Of a stretch of 64,000 nucleotides of DNA, positions 25,380 to 38,875 are shown piece after piece (positions within the stretch are counted from its first letter, which is position 1; each line of letters begins with the position of its first letter). A model generated the notes under the pieces. It had not been told where the DNA came from and did no database searches. It worked only from the letters and a program-made list of their open reading frames with translations. The translations under genes were made by a program, and so were the position numbers. Origin of the DNA: Glandiceps talaboti. Taxonomy: Eukaryota; Hemichordata; Enteropneusta; Spengelidae. The stretch lies in contig NC_135554.1 in the NCBI RefSeq assembly GCF_964340395.1, forward strand, positions 9,046,475 to 9,110,474, read 5' to 3'.

Positions 25380-26640
25380 TTCGAATCAAAATTCTTTATC
25401 AATGCTATCAAGGCACGATATACAGCAGGTAACAACCCGACTATACATGGAAAAGAACGACACCACGAGAGTATTTATCAACGGTAGGGTATGACAAAAA
25501 TATTTAAAAGTATGTGCACCAAAAAGAAGTTCCCTTTAGAGCACGCTTGAAAGATAGAATAAGCGTAGTTAGATATTAGGGAAATAATCTAATAATTCCA
25601 TGGGGATTCAGTGTTCCAAGACGAAAAAAATGATTTCCTCCTCCTTCAACATCAATCGATCCTTGTCACCAGAAACCTTACACATTCCTGAAGTAGACAT
25701 TTGATACATTATGATCGTTGGTAATAATATGCATAGATACGGGATAGTTACGATTCGTTTGTCTGGTAAGACGGAGATATTCCACGAAACGGTTACCAAG
25801 ACGACGTACAGTCGGACCTATATATAAAAAAACACCACATTTCTGTCATTTAATGTAATATACTACGTTAGTACTAATACAAGTAAATCTACTCGTAACA
25901 GCCACACTGTTCTCAGGGCAAAATCATGATTAGTATTAATAATCAATCTTTCAATCATCTTTATTGCATAACAACATGCCATAGGAAGCACGGTAAAGCA
26001 TACAAAAATGACATACAGAAATAAAGTGAGTACAATACAGTCATTTAGCCAACTGCTGGAGGACTGTTTACATCAATAAGAAATTTTCCGAGGGGAAGTT
26101 TATCATCAGAGGCCAAAATGTGCAAAAACAACATGTGCCACATCGAGTACGACTGCATGGAAATAAACCAGCATTAACTTCCAATCCATGTATGGACCAC
26201 CGTATCTCTAAGATTGGTATCACGACGCCAAGCTGCTTCACGAAATAATGAATTGGTTAACCTATTAGAACGTAAGATATTAAAATGCGTGTATAGTATG
26301 TTCTTAACTGTAGTGGAAAAGGGATGGTATGTTAGAGCCAATACGGGACGATTGGTATTACTCTTGTGATCATGTGATTTGATACAAGCTTCCATAGACA
26401 AAGATGACATCTTTTGTAAAGTCGCATTGGTAACCGACACTGGATAACCACGTTGGTGGAAGTACGTGCAAAATTCAGCAGATCTTTCCCTGAAATCCAA
26501 ATCGCTACTACAAATACGACGTAAACGAAGTAATTGTGAATAGGGAATGCAGTCTTTACACTTATTAGGATGTGCTGAACCATACTGCAAATATATTGGT
26601 GGAGGGTCTGTGGTAGGTTTAGTATAAACAGATATAGATT
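25380..26640 (-). pseudogene. Penelope-like retroelement relic (reverse transcriptase C-terminus and GIY-YIG region)
   Basis: On the minus strand, 26640-26174 translates to an open stretch with SAHPNKCKDCIPYSQLLRLRR, RGYPVSVTNATL, LALTYHPF and RRDTNLRDTVVH. This is the hallmark block downstream of the palm in Penelope-like reverse transcriptases. Next, at about 26165-26080, comes GLFPCSRTRCGTC, a cysteine block typical of the linker. After about 170 bases of unclear sequence, 25915-25690 gives TCISTNVVYYIK and VFLYIGPTVRRLGNRFVE, matching the GIY-YIG endonuclease start. Phrases with LGTLNPHG and then ATTCGAAACGTCGG near 25376-25390 fit the 3' end. Stops and frameshifts make it inactive. The upstream palm and fingers are missing, replaced by a (TACA)n tract. 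Confidence 0.68.
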
Positions 26641-26646
26641 CACCAT

Positions 26647-26672
26647 CATACATACATACATACATACATACA

Positions 26673-26703
<31 letters not shown>

Positions 26704-26731
26704 TACATACATACATACATACATACATACA
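26647..26731. repeat. (TACA)n microsatellite
   Basis: Tetranucleotide tract with one interruption. It creates tyrosine/valine/cysteine/methionine repeats in the minus-strand ORFs. It marks the truncation point of the Penelope-like relic. Confidence 0.9.
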
Positions 26732-27215
26732 AATTATTTTATAAGTTAAAATCCAAAATAAATACCCAATCCCCATCCCACTTGAAGTTGTTTGGTGTTT
26801 CAAATATCTATTCGAACTTCAAAGCAACGATCATAATCAGAGAGTTGTTTCGCGAAACCAAGGAATCGTTATAACAGTTGTGTAAACTGTTATCAGCTGA
26901 TCAAACAAATGAATTACAGAGACTTTATTTATCACTCCTTAAAAGTCAGGTCAGAAGCAAATAATATAATGGAACTATAACATATTTTGGTAAGTTTGTA
27001 ATTGTATGTTTGGCCTAGGGACTCTGACTGCAATAAAGTGACTATATGGAATTGTAATAGTACATATTTATGCTTGCTGTATGACGAACACGGGGTCACT
27101 GAATGTACAAAAAAAACTTTCAATGACCCAAAACGCAATGTCATCAATTGTGTAGGGCACCATCAAAACTTGCATATGAAAGATATTCGGTTTTTGTAAG
27201 TTAGTTTGTGTGTGT

Positions 27216-27257
<42 letters not shown>

Positions 27258-28640
27258 TTTGTTTCTTTTTTTTGTTTGTTCGTTTGCTTGTTTACATGTT
27301 GTTGTTTTTCCATCAGTGGTGAGCCGTTTTACTTACTCTTTACTGAAAACAATCTCGAGCATATGCAGACGTGACATCACTGTTTACCATCTAAGTTAAC
27401 AGGAATTCTAGAGAGAAACGGTGACCGATACCACTATGGTCTCCCCATTAATACTAGGCACTGAAGAACATTCATTTGAAATACCAGTTGTAGACTTACA
27501 GCAGATCGGTTCTGCTGTCATATTCGTGCTGGCCCATGTACATTTTCAAGTTCCAGGACAAAATGCAGTGCTCCAGGGCCGGCCTGACGACCCAGTATAA
27601 AAGAGCGTTCCATTTATCTAATACGTTTTAATTAATGGTCATTATATCTTATATTTCCTTTAAACTAGACTTGCACTTAAAACTGCAACACTGTATCTGT
27701 TTTTCTATGTATAACCTAACAAGTTGTATGTATCCAGGACGGCAGCAGAATATGCATGGCCGCGAGGCAGGCGATAGAACGTTTTACTCCAATGTTCAAT
27801 TTTCATTTGTTTTAATTCACCATCACATCCATTAATCAATACGAGACGCTGATGAGAAGTCACAGGCTGACGTTTTCGTCTTTTCGGCGAAGGTGTATTG
27901 CTCGGATATCTAAGTTTTTCAACGAAACTAACATTATGATGGAAAATTTTATCAGTCGCACAAGTGTACAGGATATCGCGATCTAGTGATGAAAGCCATA
28001 ATGAGCTGACAGCTGGCCTTTTGATATTTCATTGTTGTACTGTTCTATACAAGGCATATGCAAATCAAAACTTTGTTTTTAACGGGGCATAGTTTTAACC
28101 ATTGACGGTGATTTAACTCTTTGCAAAAGTCCGAAAGTTGTGGAGGAAAATGACACAGACGTCTGAATGATACATATCGAACATTGTGAAATGAAACGAA
28201 AACGATGTTTGGTGTGAATTATATCGAAAACCAAATTTGCACGTCACAGAACACTAATATATCAAATGCAAACGGATGTTTTGAGTAAGTTTTGTCATAG
28301 GTTGGACGCGATCACACTATTTACATTTTGATCACAGACTATCTGTGATTTGATTTTTAGGTGTTAATAGTCAAGTCGTCCACAACATTGCCGAGTAGTG
28401 CCGATTGGTACGCTTCCACGGCCGTATAACACCAAGAAACAGTTTCTTATAATTGTCTGTGATAATACATAGTCTAGCTGCGAGACATTCGGGCATCCCC
28501 CTTACTTCCGATACGACAAGCATCTCGTATCGGAAAGCCCGAGGGCCTAGCAGAAATAGACTAACGGTGAAAAGAGAACAACTCCACATTCAGAGACATT
28601 CGACAATGGCGGCACGTACGTATACGTAACGAATACGTAA
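26732..28640. other. Intron sequence with a (GT)n tract
   Basis: A (GT)n microsatellite lies at about 27207-27255. I recognise nothing else; the short ORFs lack protein-like features. Confidence 0.4.
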
Positions 28641-28646
28641 AATATA

Positions 28647-28837
28647 CAGTGTGCAAAACAAGACTGGAAGCTGGAACAAAAGACTTAAGTGTACGCTTAG
28701 TCTACGGAACTGTAGATTTCGGCAGACTTAATGTCTAGTATACTGTTCGTATACTTCAGTACACGAAGCGCATATGTGAGATCTGCAGATACAGTAGATT
28801 TACGTACATTCATGTCTATTCAACTTTTTGCCCAGTG
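28647..28837. mobile_element. Small MITE-like element with CACTGGGCAAAAA end
   Basis: The right end is the reverse complement of CACTGGGCAAAAAGTTGA, the same terminus as at 15732 in opposite orientation. The left end, CAGTGTGCAAAACAAGA, is a weaker inverted partner. The roughly 190-base body is full of short partly palindromic words such as GTATACT, GTAGATT and CGTAGAC. No target duplication was found. Confidence 0.5.
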
Positions 28838-29013
28838 CATTCAAAAGAAACGGTAAACATTTAAAAAACGAATTTTACACAGATCTTCAGATGAGCTACA
28901 CTATAATATTAGACACGTCTCGTTGTTCAGTCATATCAGGGCTTGTGAATGTTGTATGGCTTATTTCTTCGCCGTGAACACTGCATGCTGTGTGTGTCCT
29001 CACCCGAATGTGT

Positions 29014-29268
29014 ACACTTTTATCTCAGTTATTATCATCACCTAGCGTGGCAAGGGGTGAGACAGCGTGTACTTTATCTTAATCTAGTCTAGCAAGGGTG
29101 AGATGGACTAATCCTGCCATCCTGTGAACTTGTCGGGCATTTACACTTTTATCTCAGTTATTATCATCACCTAGCGTGGCAAGGGGTGAGACAGTGTGTA
29201 CTTTATCTTAATCTAGTCTAGCAAGGGTGAGATGGACTAATCCTGCCATCCTGTGAACTTGTCGGGCA
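29014..29268 (+). repeat. 129-base tandem duplication
   Basis: Two adjacent and almost identical copies (29014-29142 and 29143-29268) start ACACTTTTATCTCAG and end in GTCGGGCAT. Their near identity implies a recent duplication. Confidence 0.85.
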
Positions 29269-29272
29269 TAAG

Positions 29273-29347
29273 TACAATAGACACCGGTGGAAAGATAAAC
29301 AACGCGGCTCCGCCTTGTTGTTTATCTTTCCACCGGTGTCTATTGTA
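29273..29347. repeat. Near-perfect 75-base palindrome
   Basis: Arms of about 35 bases (TACAATAGACACCGGTGG at the left, its complement at the right) meet around a few unpaired bases. It sits between the 129-base duplication and the tyrosine-recombinase relic. It could form a cruciform or be a small foldback element. Confidence 0.8.
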
Positions 29348-29374
29348 TACTTAATGCGAATCGCGGGAAATTAG

Positions 29375-29465
29375 ATTCTATTCACATCCGAATGCGATCG
29401 CGAATAACTCTACAAACACTTACAAAGTATTAGGGAAAGCGGTACTCCAGTGCTAGACATGATTT
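29375..29465 (+). repeat. Fragment shared with 6280-6350
   Basis: Shared words include CACTTACA, AGTATTAGGGAAAG and CTCCAGTGCT, in the same order as near 6.3 kb. It lies just 3' of the tyrosine-recombinase relic. Confidence 0.5.
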
Positions 29466-29498
29466 AATCTAAAGAACGGGAATAAAAGAACGGAAACT

Positions 29499-30088
29499 CT
29501 ACAATCCTAAACTTTGGCTTACGGTTAGTCGCCTGGCTAACGAATCTTTGACATAGCCATCCTTTGCCGAGTCTGATTTCCCACGTCCATTACGTCTCCA
29601 GCAACGGTCGTCAATACCTGCATTTGTGGCGGCAGTGGCAACCCCGAACGTAATGAATGCAAACCGAAGGACTTCCCACTGTTATCAATCTCCTTTAGTC
29701 TAGAAACTATTGACGTCCTCGCTCTACTACAGCTTTTTTTTTTTAAATTTACAGACACACATTTACAAATATCCCTTGAACAGAAGACTGGCTTCAATAA
29801 AAAGTCCTCTGATTGCAAATTAATCTGTCCTCGTGAAATATACCTAAACAACATAACGTGAGGATAGGCAACTGAATCTACCTTGACGATCACTAGCTTG
29901 TTACCATGTCGGTATTGGTCTGTTTTACTGCTACGAATGTTCAATGTCAACAAATCTGAACTGAAAGATACATCACAGCACTTCAATTTACTGATCTCAT
30001 CAAACCTTAGAAAACCTGAGAAGTTTAACAAAATCACGGCCAGGTCACGTAGGACCAGTAAATCACGCGAAAGTTGCAGTGTACCCAA
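29499..30088 (-). pseudogene. Tyrosine recombinase (integrase family) relic
   Basis: The minus strand encodes the C-terminal catalytic part of a tyrosine recombinase of the kind found in eukaryotic Crypton and DIRS-type elements. Visible landmarks are NFSGFLRFDEISKLKC, which holds the first catalytic arginine, SKTDQYRHG, and GLHSLRSG, the H-x-x-R motif. One base appears to be missing after that motif. The next frame then reads ATAATNAGIDDRCWRR, GKSDSAKDGYVKDS and LARRLTVSQSLGL to a stop at 29499. The usual K-S-x-x-A-x-x-x-Y pattern with the tyrosine nucleophile is present there. The N-terminal domain is absent and no reverse transcriptase accompanies it, so Crypton or DIRS cannot be decided. 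Confidence 0.7.
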
Positions 30089-30099
30089 ATGTTCCTAGC

Positions 30100-31780
30100 A
30101 ACCATGACCACGCTCTTAGCAACAATAAAACTGGAGTACATCATCAAAAAAGGGGGTACATTTTGGGCAAATAGAGATGTCATTTTGTAGGCAAATGAGT
30201 ACACATTGCTAACATAACTATGTTGGATAGACAACTCCAGAGAGAGTTTGTATGCAAAATAGTTAATATTATACACCCCCAAAGAATAAATTGGGCAGTC
30301 CAAACTAAATTGCGCCCTCAGAGGCAGAGAGTTGCACATATTGAAATTAAATGTAACTCATGCCATCAAACTTAGCTTTTGACTTGGAATTTCAAAGTCT
30401 GTTCTTGGGGTGTAACATTTTTGTACAAAGTATTAAAGTTTATTCTTGGGGAAAACAGTTTGAGCCTCAAAAGGTAAAAATCCTGTTATGCAAATAAATT
30501 TTCTGCTCTTGAAAAAAAAAGTTTTGTCTTACAAATTTGAAGTTTTTGTTTTGATATTTCTATTTTGAACCAAAAAAATAATGTTTTGTCCTATGAAAGA
30601 AATTTTTTATCCTTGTACTGAATATTTTGCTCTCAAAAATTTAATTATTTCTTCCACAAATGTATTGTTCCTTTGTCATCTCTGGGCCGCCGTAGTAAAG
30701 TGACTGTTGGTCATCAAAGAACCGAGAGATAGCAAAAACTATTGGCCCTTATATGAAACTTTTGTACCTTAATTACTTGATACAGTTTATGACTCATATC
30801 AACAGAGGGCCTGTTATTAGCTATTAATGACGACACATACCTTACCATATAACGACCAAAGATGTTCTATAAAGCAGAGACTTGTCATCAGAAACCCTAT
30901 CAATTATATGCAAACTATTGGGTATTCAATGTGTTGATACACATACAGAGATAATGGCGATACTGTGGATGAATGGTTCATTTATTTATCTATTAATTCA
31001 ACATTATCTACAATCTCAAATCAATCACAGTTCTCCCCTATTACTGATTGATTCATCAAAGCTTGAACATCACATGATTCCCATTGAGGTTCAGATTTTG
31101 TCTTTGCCAATACGATTCCGCTAACACTATGTTTATATGTATGACATGATAGGCAAGTAATCCAAGTATACAAATACTAATCATGACGAAACAATGCACA
31201 TTATCGTGAGATATCGCAGGATATCGAGTACTGAGGTGTTGTCGATGATAACAACCGACGACGAATCATGGACAACACCGAGGTAGGAATGCTATATCAC
31301 ATATACACATCGAGTATGAATAATACAAGGAAAACACCCCTAAAACACGTTAGACAACCCACAAATCTGTTGAAATCTGTTGCAGAAGTTGATATCAGAG
31401 TTTTTTGGTAGAATGATTAAACAATAAAACACTTCAGAATCATAGCAATTGAAAAACTCTACACACCAAATAAAACCTACCGTCAACTACGTGAATCATG
31501 GTGGATAAAAAAAAACTAGACACACTCACCAATGACATCAATAGAAAACAGTAACATAGCAACCAGTAGTCACCAGTACTCCACAGCTGGCCGAGTGTAA
31601 TATTCATACCATTCCAAGACAAGAACACTAATTTGCATAACAATAACCACTGTCTTCAGTATTTAAAGTGTAACAGAACTTGACTTGCTGGACAGAACTG
31701 GAGACCAACCGATGAAGAGGAGCTCAGTCTCTTCGAAATATTTGGGTTAGAACTGTATGGTTCATGATATTATATATCAT
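30100..31780. other. Intron sequence, including a degenerate T/A-rich repeat
   Basis: Between about 30360 and 30670 the sequence is a loose succession of roughly 30-base phrases of the form TTTTGTCYTA-A-rich. I recognise no gene in the interval. Confidence 0.4.
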
Positions 31781-31782
31781 AT

Positions 31783-31784
<2 letters not shown>

Positions 31785-31866
<82 letters not shown>
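31785..31866. repeat. (TA)n microsatellite
   Basis: Nearly pure AT dinucleotide tract. Confidence 0.95.
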
Positions 31867-31870
<4 letters not shown>

Positions 31871-32529
31871 TGCTCTCTAAAATATCCACATATGAAACCA
31901 TTGTTCAAAAACAGTATGAGATATGTATATACGGAAAAATCCTTGAAATAATTCTAGTCGAATGTTGCACCATACACACAGAACAACGATAAATTACTTA
32001 ACATTTTTGCCAATTATTTTCGAAGAATACAATTTAAACTAATTGAAAACATATATACACTAAATGTACACTCGGGAGAACCTTCCACACGACTGATGAT
32101 AAAATATAACATAGTATCACTGATCGTCAATGAATCCTCAAACTGTCTGATTTGACATGAAAACACTGACTGATTTGACATGAAAACCCCTCGGTCAATA
32201 TAAATGTCAACTGTCCAGAAAAAAGGAGCAAAGCGGACATTAATCAAGTCTATGACATACACAGAGTATAATACATGACTATACCTCTTAATCAGCGGAC
32301 TACGAGCAATTCTCTGACGGGTCGAGATTGGACTTTTAGGCAGTGGTTATAACTTATGGCAGGGAGTAGGAAAACATTTATGGTAAGAAGGGAGGGGGGA
32401 TTACATTTTGATTATCTGAAAGTGTACGAAATATTTTGCCCATGAAAGAACCAAAAAAATTCTAAATACCTATATATTTAATGAGATGGGTGATGACTGC
32501 TATATGAATGTATTTGTGTAAACCTTAAC

Positions 32530-32928
<399 letters not shown>

Positions 32929-32929
32929 C

Positions 32930-35640
32930 TATAAAAATTAAATAGAAATATTTTCTCCGCTATTTTCATCACATTGATGAAATTCGCGACAATTCGATCA
33001 ATAGACAAAACCTTTTATTAAATGTCCAAATCCAAAGTTTGATCGACTACAACAGCTCTCTATAGATAGTTGTAGTTATTCTGGAGAGGTTTAGTCGGTT
33101 TATTGACAAAATCATCGAATACGGCCTTCCTTAGAAATTTCGAAGAAAAGGGAATGTTTATTCTAAATCTACCAACAAAACTACCCGCACGTGATGAACG
33201 GTAACCAAACACTTTAATTGATGGCGCCTAACCGTTTAGTTACCTATCTACACTAAGCAGTTATTGGCTAATCAAATATGAATATGCATGAGAGGTGATT
33301 CATAAGGGTTTTACCCAGGGGCAATAATTGTGCCTTCTCACAGTTACCTGTCTACACTACGTACGTAGTTCTGTTTACTTTTATTTAGTTGTAGAGGGGT
33401 CGAGGTCCTCAGTCTCCTCTTTGTATTTTCCTCCACTTGGCCACTCTCTGCAATACGCATCAACCCACCTACGTACCCCAGCTTGAGAGCTTGACTAAGG
33501 TATTGAGTCTGCAAAACATTATTTATTCATTCAGATATATTCTTGACATTATAGGGTGTTGATCTTGCATTCTGGTGAATTTCTTGAATTCTGTCATCCA
33601 GTTTCACTATATGTATAGGCAGCGGTAGAGGGCGATGTTCATCCACGGTCAATCTGCAGCTTCCATATTGCTGACAAAATTTGAAAGAGACGTCATTTGG
33701 GTAGTGTCACTCTCGGCACTGCTGTGCTGGTTACCCAAGACGAGGGATGCAAGACATGTCTTGATTTAGTTTCTTTGAAAGTAGAAGGGGAGAATTGGTA
33801 GACAAACCGACAAAAGTCATTTATTCGTTTATCTATAATGTGATCCGATGGAACTTACAGTTACGAGTGCATATACGTAAACAAACTTTAGACTAAAGCG
33901 TTGTCTCATTAGATTTACATTTACATATCTCTGTAATTACTGTGTATACATATCAGTCAAATATTAACTATTATACCAGTCACACATGTGAAAGTATAAT
34001 GCGACCCAAGTCAAAATGTTGTATGTATAACTAGCAATGCTACAGTGACCATCACATCTCTATTAATCTCCGTTTCCTATTTTGATGGGAGAAACCGATC
34101 CGCTTTTAATCTCATAATTTATGTTTTACGATAATCAAGATGGCAGGCAAATATGTCATATATGGATGGAAATGGTACCCAGTGTCATGTTCTTGTGGCT
34201 ACCTCCCAGACTTTTTCGCCTGCCCGGACAAGCCGAATTAGATTACACAATTTTATTTCCACTGTTGGCTATCAGTACAACTGTGTTGATGTTAAGGGAA
34301 CGACTACGGCAGCTAACGCACCTCGCTCTTGCATAAACATCAGAACTGAGTCCACTATCATCGAGAGTGGTGGTTTTCCTCATTTCGTTTTTCGTGCAAA
34401 TACATCAATTCCTGCTGAATTGGGGTTTTCCAGGGAGTATGGTGTGTAAGAGGGGTCTCGTATTCGAGTCTATGGCCATTAAGTCAAGTGTGACGACTGA
34501 ACCCGGTTTTAACAGTTCCCCAATATTCTGGTAATAATTCGACATCATTTGCTGACATTTTACGAGATGATTCACCGAAAGGTTAGCGGCTGATAGAATA
34601 TACTCTATGTATATCAAGGTTGTCAACAGTGCCGTATAACTCGCAGAGCCTCGTTCGCTTCACCTTTAGTTCACACATTTCTGCACCTGTATATCATCAA
34701 TTTATTGTCAACCTTGGCGTTGACTCTAGTATTCCTTACTATATACTTGGTGGAAAACTGTAATCGTATTCTTTACACAGCATTCTTCTTTTTATGATAC
34801 AATATATTCAAATACCGATACATACTACATAGTAATTGTTAAATTATCCTTTTGTCGATTTGTCCTGATTTTGTAATATATTTGACCAATATCCATTTCT
34901 TTTGTGAACTCCTCCCGTCAGACAATACGTAGGGTATCTGAAATGCAGATTCCATGGCGTCATTTCCAACCCTTATTGTTACATAAGTTTTGGGTGGGGA
35001 GCACAGTGATATTTGTTGTGTGCGACCATTATAATCAGTCCATCTAGTTTTCCTGGTGATATACCCTCGATAAGCCTGCATAGGGTCCTTAAGTACCTTC
35101 ATTCCAAGATGGAGGGAACAAACACGTACAGAGCCATACGACAGAGAGATTTAGTATTTAACAAGCAATTCACATTTTGTACCCTATATTAGATATAGTA
35201 AAATACGGCATAAGATACCCCCTCCCCCGACTAGTTAAGAAATGAGAGATTGCAATTAGCATAAATTATGTAACTCCCCTAGGCACTCCCATTTGTTTAA
35301 TACATATATTTTACTCTTACGACAATGTATTCACCTTTACTGACCACTCTCATCTCAACAATAATACAAGTCAATTTGCTCAAAGTCCATTAAATACTCA
35401 CCAGTCAATAATTCTATAACAATACTCAGATAAACTCATAGCCATGTTACATTAGGTCATCAGTCATCGTCGATAAAGTTGACTTATTATTCGTCGTCTC
35501 CGTCTCTCATCATATCTATCATTTCTATCGTCACGTCTGATACTTTACCAAAATCTAGCAATATTATGATGCCTAATTCTATTACATTTCCAATATCGCA
35601 TATTTCACCTTCCTTTGCTCTCTCTGTAACTAGCACTGCT
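32930..35640. other. Intron sequence with no recognised gene
   Basis: ORFs of 60-98 codons at 34121-34449 (plus) and 34839-35102 (minus) look somewhat protein-like in composition. I cannot assign them to a family or find splice sites that would support them. Confidence 0.35.
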
Positions 35641-35647
35641 CGTACAC

Positions 35648-36385
35648 TGTTACGTTCTAGGGTGGCTTAATATAATGTTTCAGTGTCTGGTAGTTGTGGG
35701 TAGATCGGCAGAACGTAAACGATTCTCCACTCTAACTGTCTTTCTTGGGTACCAGGATCTACGAGCTTGTCTAAGTTAGGAATTAGCCACACGGGTATCG
35801 TCACATACACATACGCTCTTACACTCAGGCAGAGAGAGACAACGGAACCGCACACCAACAGTTGCGTTGTATTCAAAATCTAAGAGTAAACTTTATTTCT
35901 TCAAGTCCCTAACATATAAGTTCTAGTTGTCACCTTGAAAATAAGGTGATGTCATCTTTTGTAAACATAACTGGTTATAATTTAATAATCTCTCACCTAG
36001 ATTCATTGTTCTAGAATACACGGTGAACTTTCCACCAGAATATTTAAGATTGGGATTTGAGATCATGCCATATGTAAATGTTCACGCGTAAGACAAATGT
36101 TGATCACGCCATTGGAAAATTAAGTATTAATTTGAATTCGGTAATCAGCAAGTTATCTTGTTTACAAGAACTAATCTATGTTGTTTAATCAAAACACTTG
36201 ACATTTGTTATCTAGCGATAAATGTAATTAGTATAGGATTAGTAAATAAGTAAATAAGTCAACATATTTTCTGATCATGCTGTTGTTAGCTCCTGTTTGT
36301 AACTAAATAGTTTAAATTGAACTATTCACGTTAATTTATTTAAAATGTGCCAAAATTCCGAATATGGTATTTGTGGATCGTAACA
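35648..36385 (+). repeat. BEL/Pao-type LTR copy 1
   Basis: The 738-base segment starts TGTTACGTTCTAG and ends GGATCGTAACA. It is closely similar along its length to the LTR at 52848-53574. No matching 5-base flanks are seen (TACAC and GTGCA). There is no internal BEL coding sequence on either side, so it is a solo or truncated LTR. Confidence 0.75.
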
Positions 36386-36389
36386 GTGC

Positions 36390-37020
36390 ATCCAGGTGAT
36401 TTTTAACTTTTACAATCTATTCTAATATTTTGTCATGTTCGCCTGACCCGACCAAGGAGAGCAGCATTTGTGGCACAGCAGGAGACGGGCTTTTTTGTAC
36501 AGTGCACAAAGCTTTGCTATATTTTAGGGGATGTTTTACTTCTCTCAAACCCACACTAACATCTCATTGGGACGACTCTCAATTCAGCATTTTCCCACAT
36601 TGGTCCAATTCGCATGACAATATTCAATTGTTTCTCAGAGATTTGTCAAACCCACAATTCAATCTCATAGGGATGACCCTCAAAGCTTTCCCAGACCATA
36701 ACGATATGACTGAATGTAGTAATCACATGATAAACGTTCTGGTCTACTCCGTTTCCTTTACCTAGGAACTAAACTAACACGAGGACATAATTTTTCAAAA
36801 GTACAAGTTCGTTTATGGCTAAGCTTACCGTATTAACTCGTTGTGCTAGGCTTGTGTCTGTGGATTAAATAAAGTAAAAGGTTATCATATTTACGATAAC
36901 TTTTTACTTTATTTAATTTAGTATAAATTAAAGCCAGGGTGTTTATATTATAATCCTTCATATAAGATGCAGAAAATATCCTTACATGATGATATCATTG
37001 TTTTCTATTTTCTATTTATG
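36390..37020. other. Intron sequence before the second CTLD exon
   Basis: An ORF of 111 codons at 36430-36765 is not recognised and has no supporting context. Nothing else is seen. Confidence 0.35.
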
Positions 37021-37023
37021 TAG

Positions 37024-37103
37024 TTGTGATGGTGATAGGTCAACGTGTAAATGGTTTAACTACGGCTGTGGTATTACTCGGCATTATACATGTGAAGATA
37101 TAG
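37024..37103 (+). CDS. C-type lectin-like domain exon (C-terminal part)
   Basis: This 80-base exon has acceptor TTTATGTAG ending 37023 and donor GTAAGC from 37104. In the frame set by the 510-804 exon it reads CDGDRSTCKWFNYGC and then RHYTCEDI. That matches the C-terminal strands of a C-type lectin fold, where a W-x-x-x-x-C block precedes Y-x-C-E. The first base completes a codon left open by the 510-804 exon, and the last base leaves phase 1. Phase 1 is exactly what the HYR exon at 60008 needs. The calcium-site W-N-D is replaced by W-F-N. Confidence 0.72.
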
Positions 37104-37109
37104 GTAAGC

Positions 37110-38590
37110 TTTATAATAATTTCACTTAATTGTTTGTAATGCTAAAAGGTTAACTTGAATTATCTGAATTTAGTTATTGAAGATTATTATAATCAGAATA
37201 GAAATAGTTTTGATAGATAAAATCAAGTTTGTTGAAATATAATGGAAACGTAACAATCCTATAATTACGAGTGGAATGTTAATTTAAAATTTTCGTAACG
37301 AAAGGAAAATAAACTGTAAATAAATTGATGACAGGAACGATATAATAGTGCAGCAATTCTTCAGTGAGGTTCAGTAAATCTAAATAATAGGACCCACATA
37401 CAGGAAATTAACGAAATCCAGAATTATAGGGAAGATTCTATAATGTAGTATACACGATAAAGGTTCACACACGATGGGCAACAATTTGACGGATATCAAG
37501 TGAAAACAGCCCGAATCAAAGCAGCCTCACACAGTGCAAGTATACAAGCAGTTTCCCAATTTTGCGTTCGGAGCTTGCATGGAATACATGTACTTGGAAA
37601 GTCGTTGCGGCAAACGTCATTGAATCATTAGGTCATTGAATAAAGATAACGGTAATAAATTTTACAAACTCATTGTTCGTGTGTTGTGTGAAGCTTCTGT
37701 TTCGGACGGCATCTTTCGCTGGTTTTACACTAGAGATACTTATGGGTTGACATCTTCAATGGACTAATACCTACGAATTGGCACCGACAGCAACCACGGC
37801 GTACACTGAAACCCTCAAACTCTGCATAGTATATGGTGACTGCCTGGACCAACGATGATCACATCCAAGGATCGCTCACAAGAAGGTGTGCTAGAACGAC
37901 TGTTCTGAAAGACTTAGAATAACACTGACACAAATAACTAACTAGGACGCCAACACATTGCAATGACACTGGCAACGTTACAAATTTACGCTTTTACTTT
38001 AATTGTACAGGAGGATCACATATTATAATAGGCCAAAATCATACTAAAGAATGTATTCCTATGCAACAGGTAACATCCAAATTAAACTAAAGTATAAACA
38101 CACTTCCCGTCGAGGGCGCTGTATACATCTCAGCCATATAATCTTTTCCAATTTATCAAACCCATTCTTATTATATATAGCACTATCTTTGGAATCAACA
38201 AATCTATTTGAATGATGTTACCATGTCTACTTATGTTTTCATCATATCTCTTATGCCTACATATTGAACATATGATTTTGTTGATGTATATTCAAGGAAA
38301 AAAAGATGCAGGTTATGTAAATGTCGAGATGAGATTTTATACTTGTCTAATATCACAGGAAATGTATGACATGTTATAAATATTCGGTCTGATTAAAAGT
38401 GGACAAGTCAATTAGGGTATTGTCATTATTTATGACTGGGGGTGTCGTCGGAAGATTTTTTTTTTGAAAATCCACAAAATTGGAATGAATGACCCCCTGC
38501 CTGGCTTGACAGAATTGTTATTACCCCCCCCCCCACACACACACACAGACACAGTCATAACTGTTACTGGAGTACTACAAACATTATACA
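37110..38590. other. Intron 2 sequence with no recognised feature
   Basis: AT-rich; nothing coding is recognised. Confidence 0.45.
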
Positions 38591-38596
38591 AATTGA

Positions 38597-38609
38597 GGGG
38601 GAGAGAGAG

Positions 38610-38708
<99 letters not shown>

Positions 38709-38829
38709 AGGGAGGGAGGGAGGGAGACATTCATACATACGTGCATGCATACATACATGTATACATACATACATACATACATACATACTTACATACATAC
38801 ATACATACACACACACATACATACATACA

Positions 38830-38861
<32 letters not shown>

Positions 38862-38875
38862 CATACATACATACC
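38597..38875. repeat. (GA)n, (GGGA)n and (CATA)n compound microsatellite
   Basis: (GA)n at about 38605-38700, (GGGA)n to about 38726, then interrupted (CATA)n to 38874. Overlapping ORFs on both strands are artefacts. Confidence 0.95.

Noticed and set aside
34121-35102. Protein-like ORFs on both strands
   Set aside because: No recognisable motif, no matching splice phases with the lectin-HYR gene, and modest lengths expected by chance.
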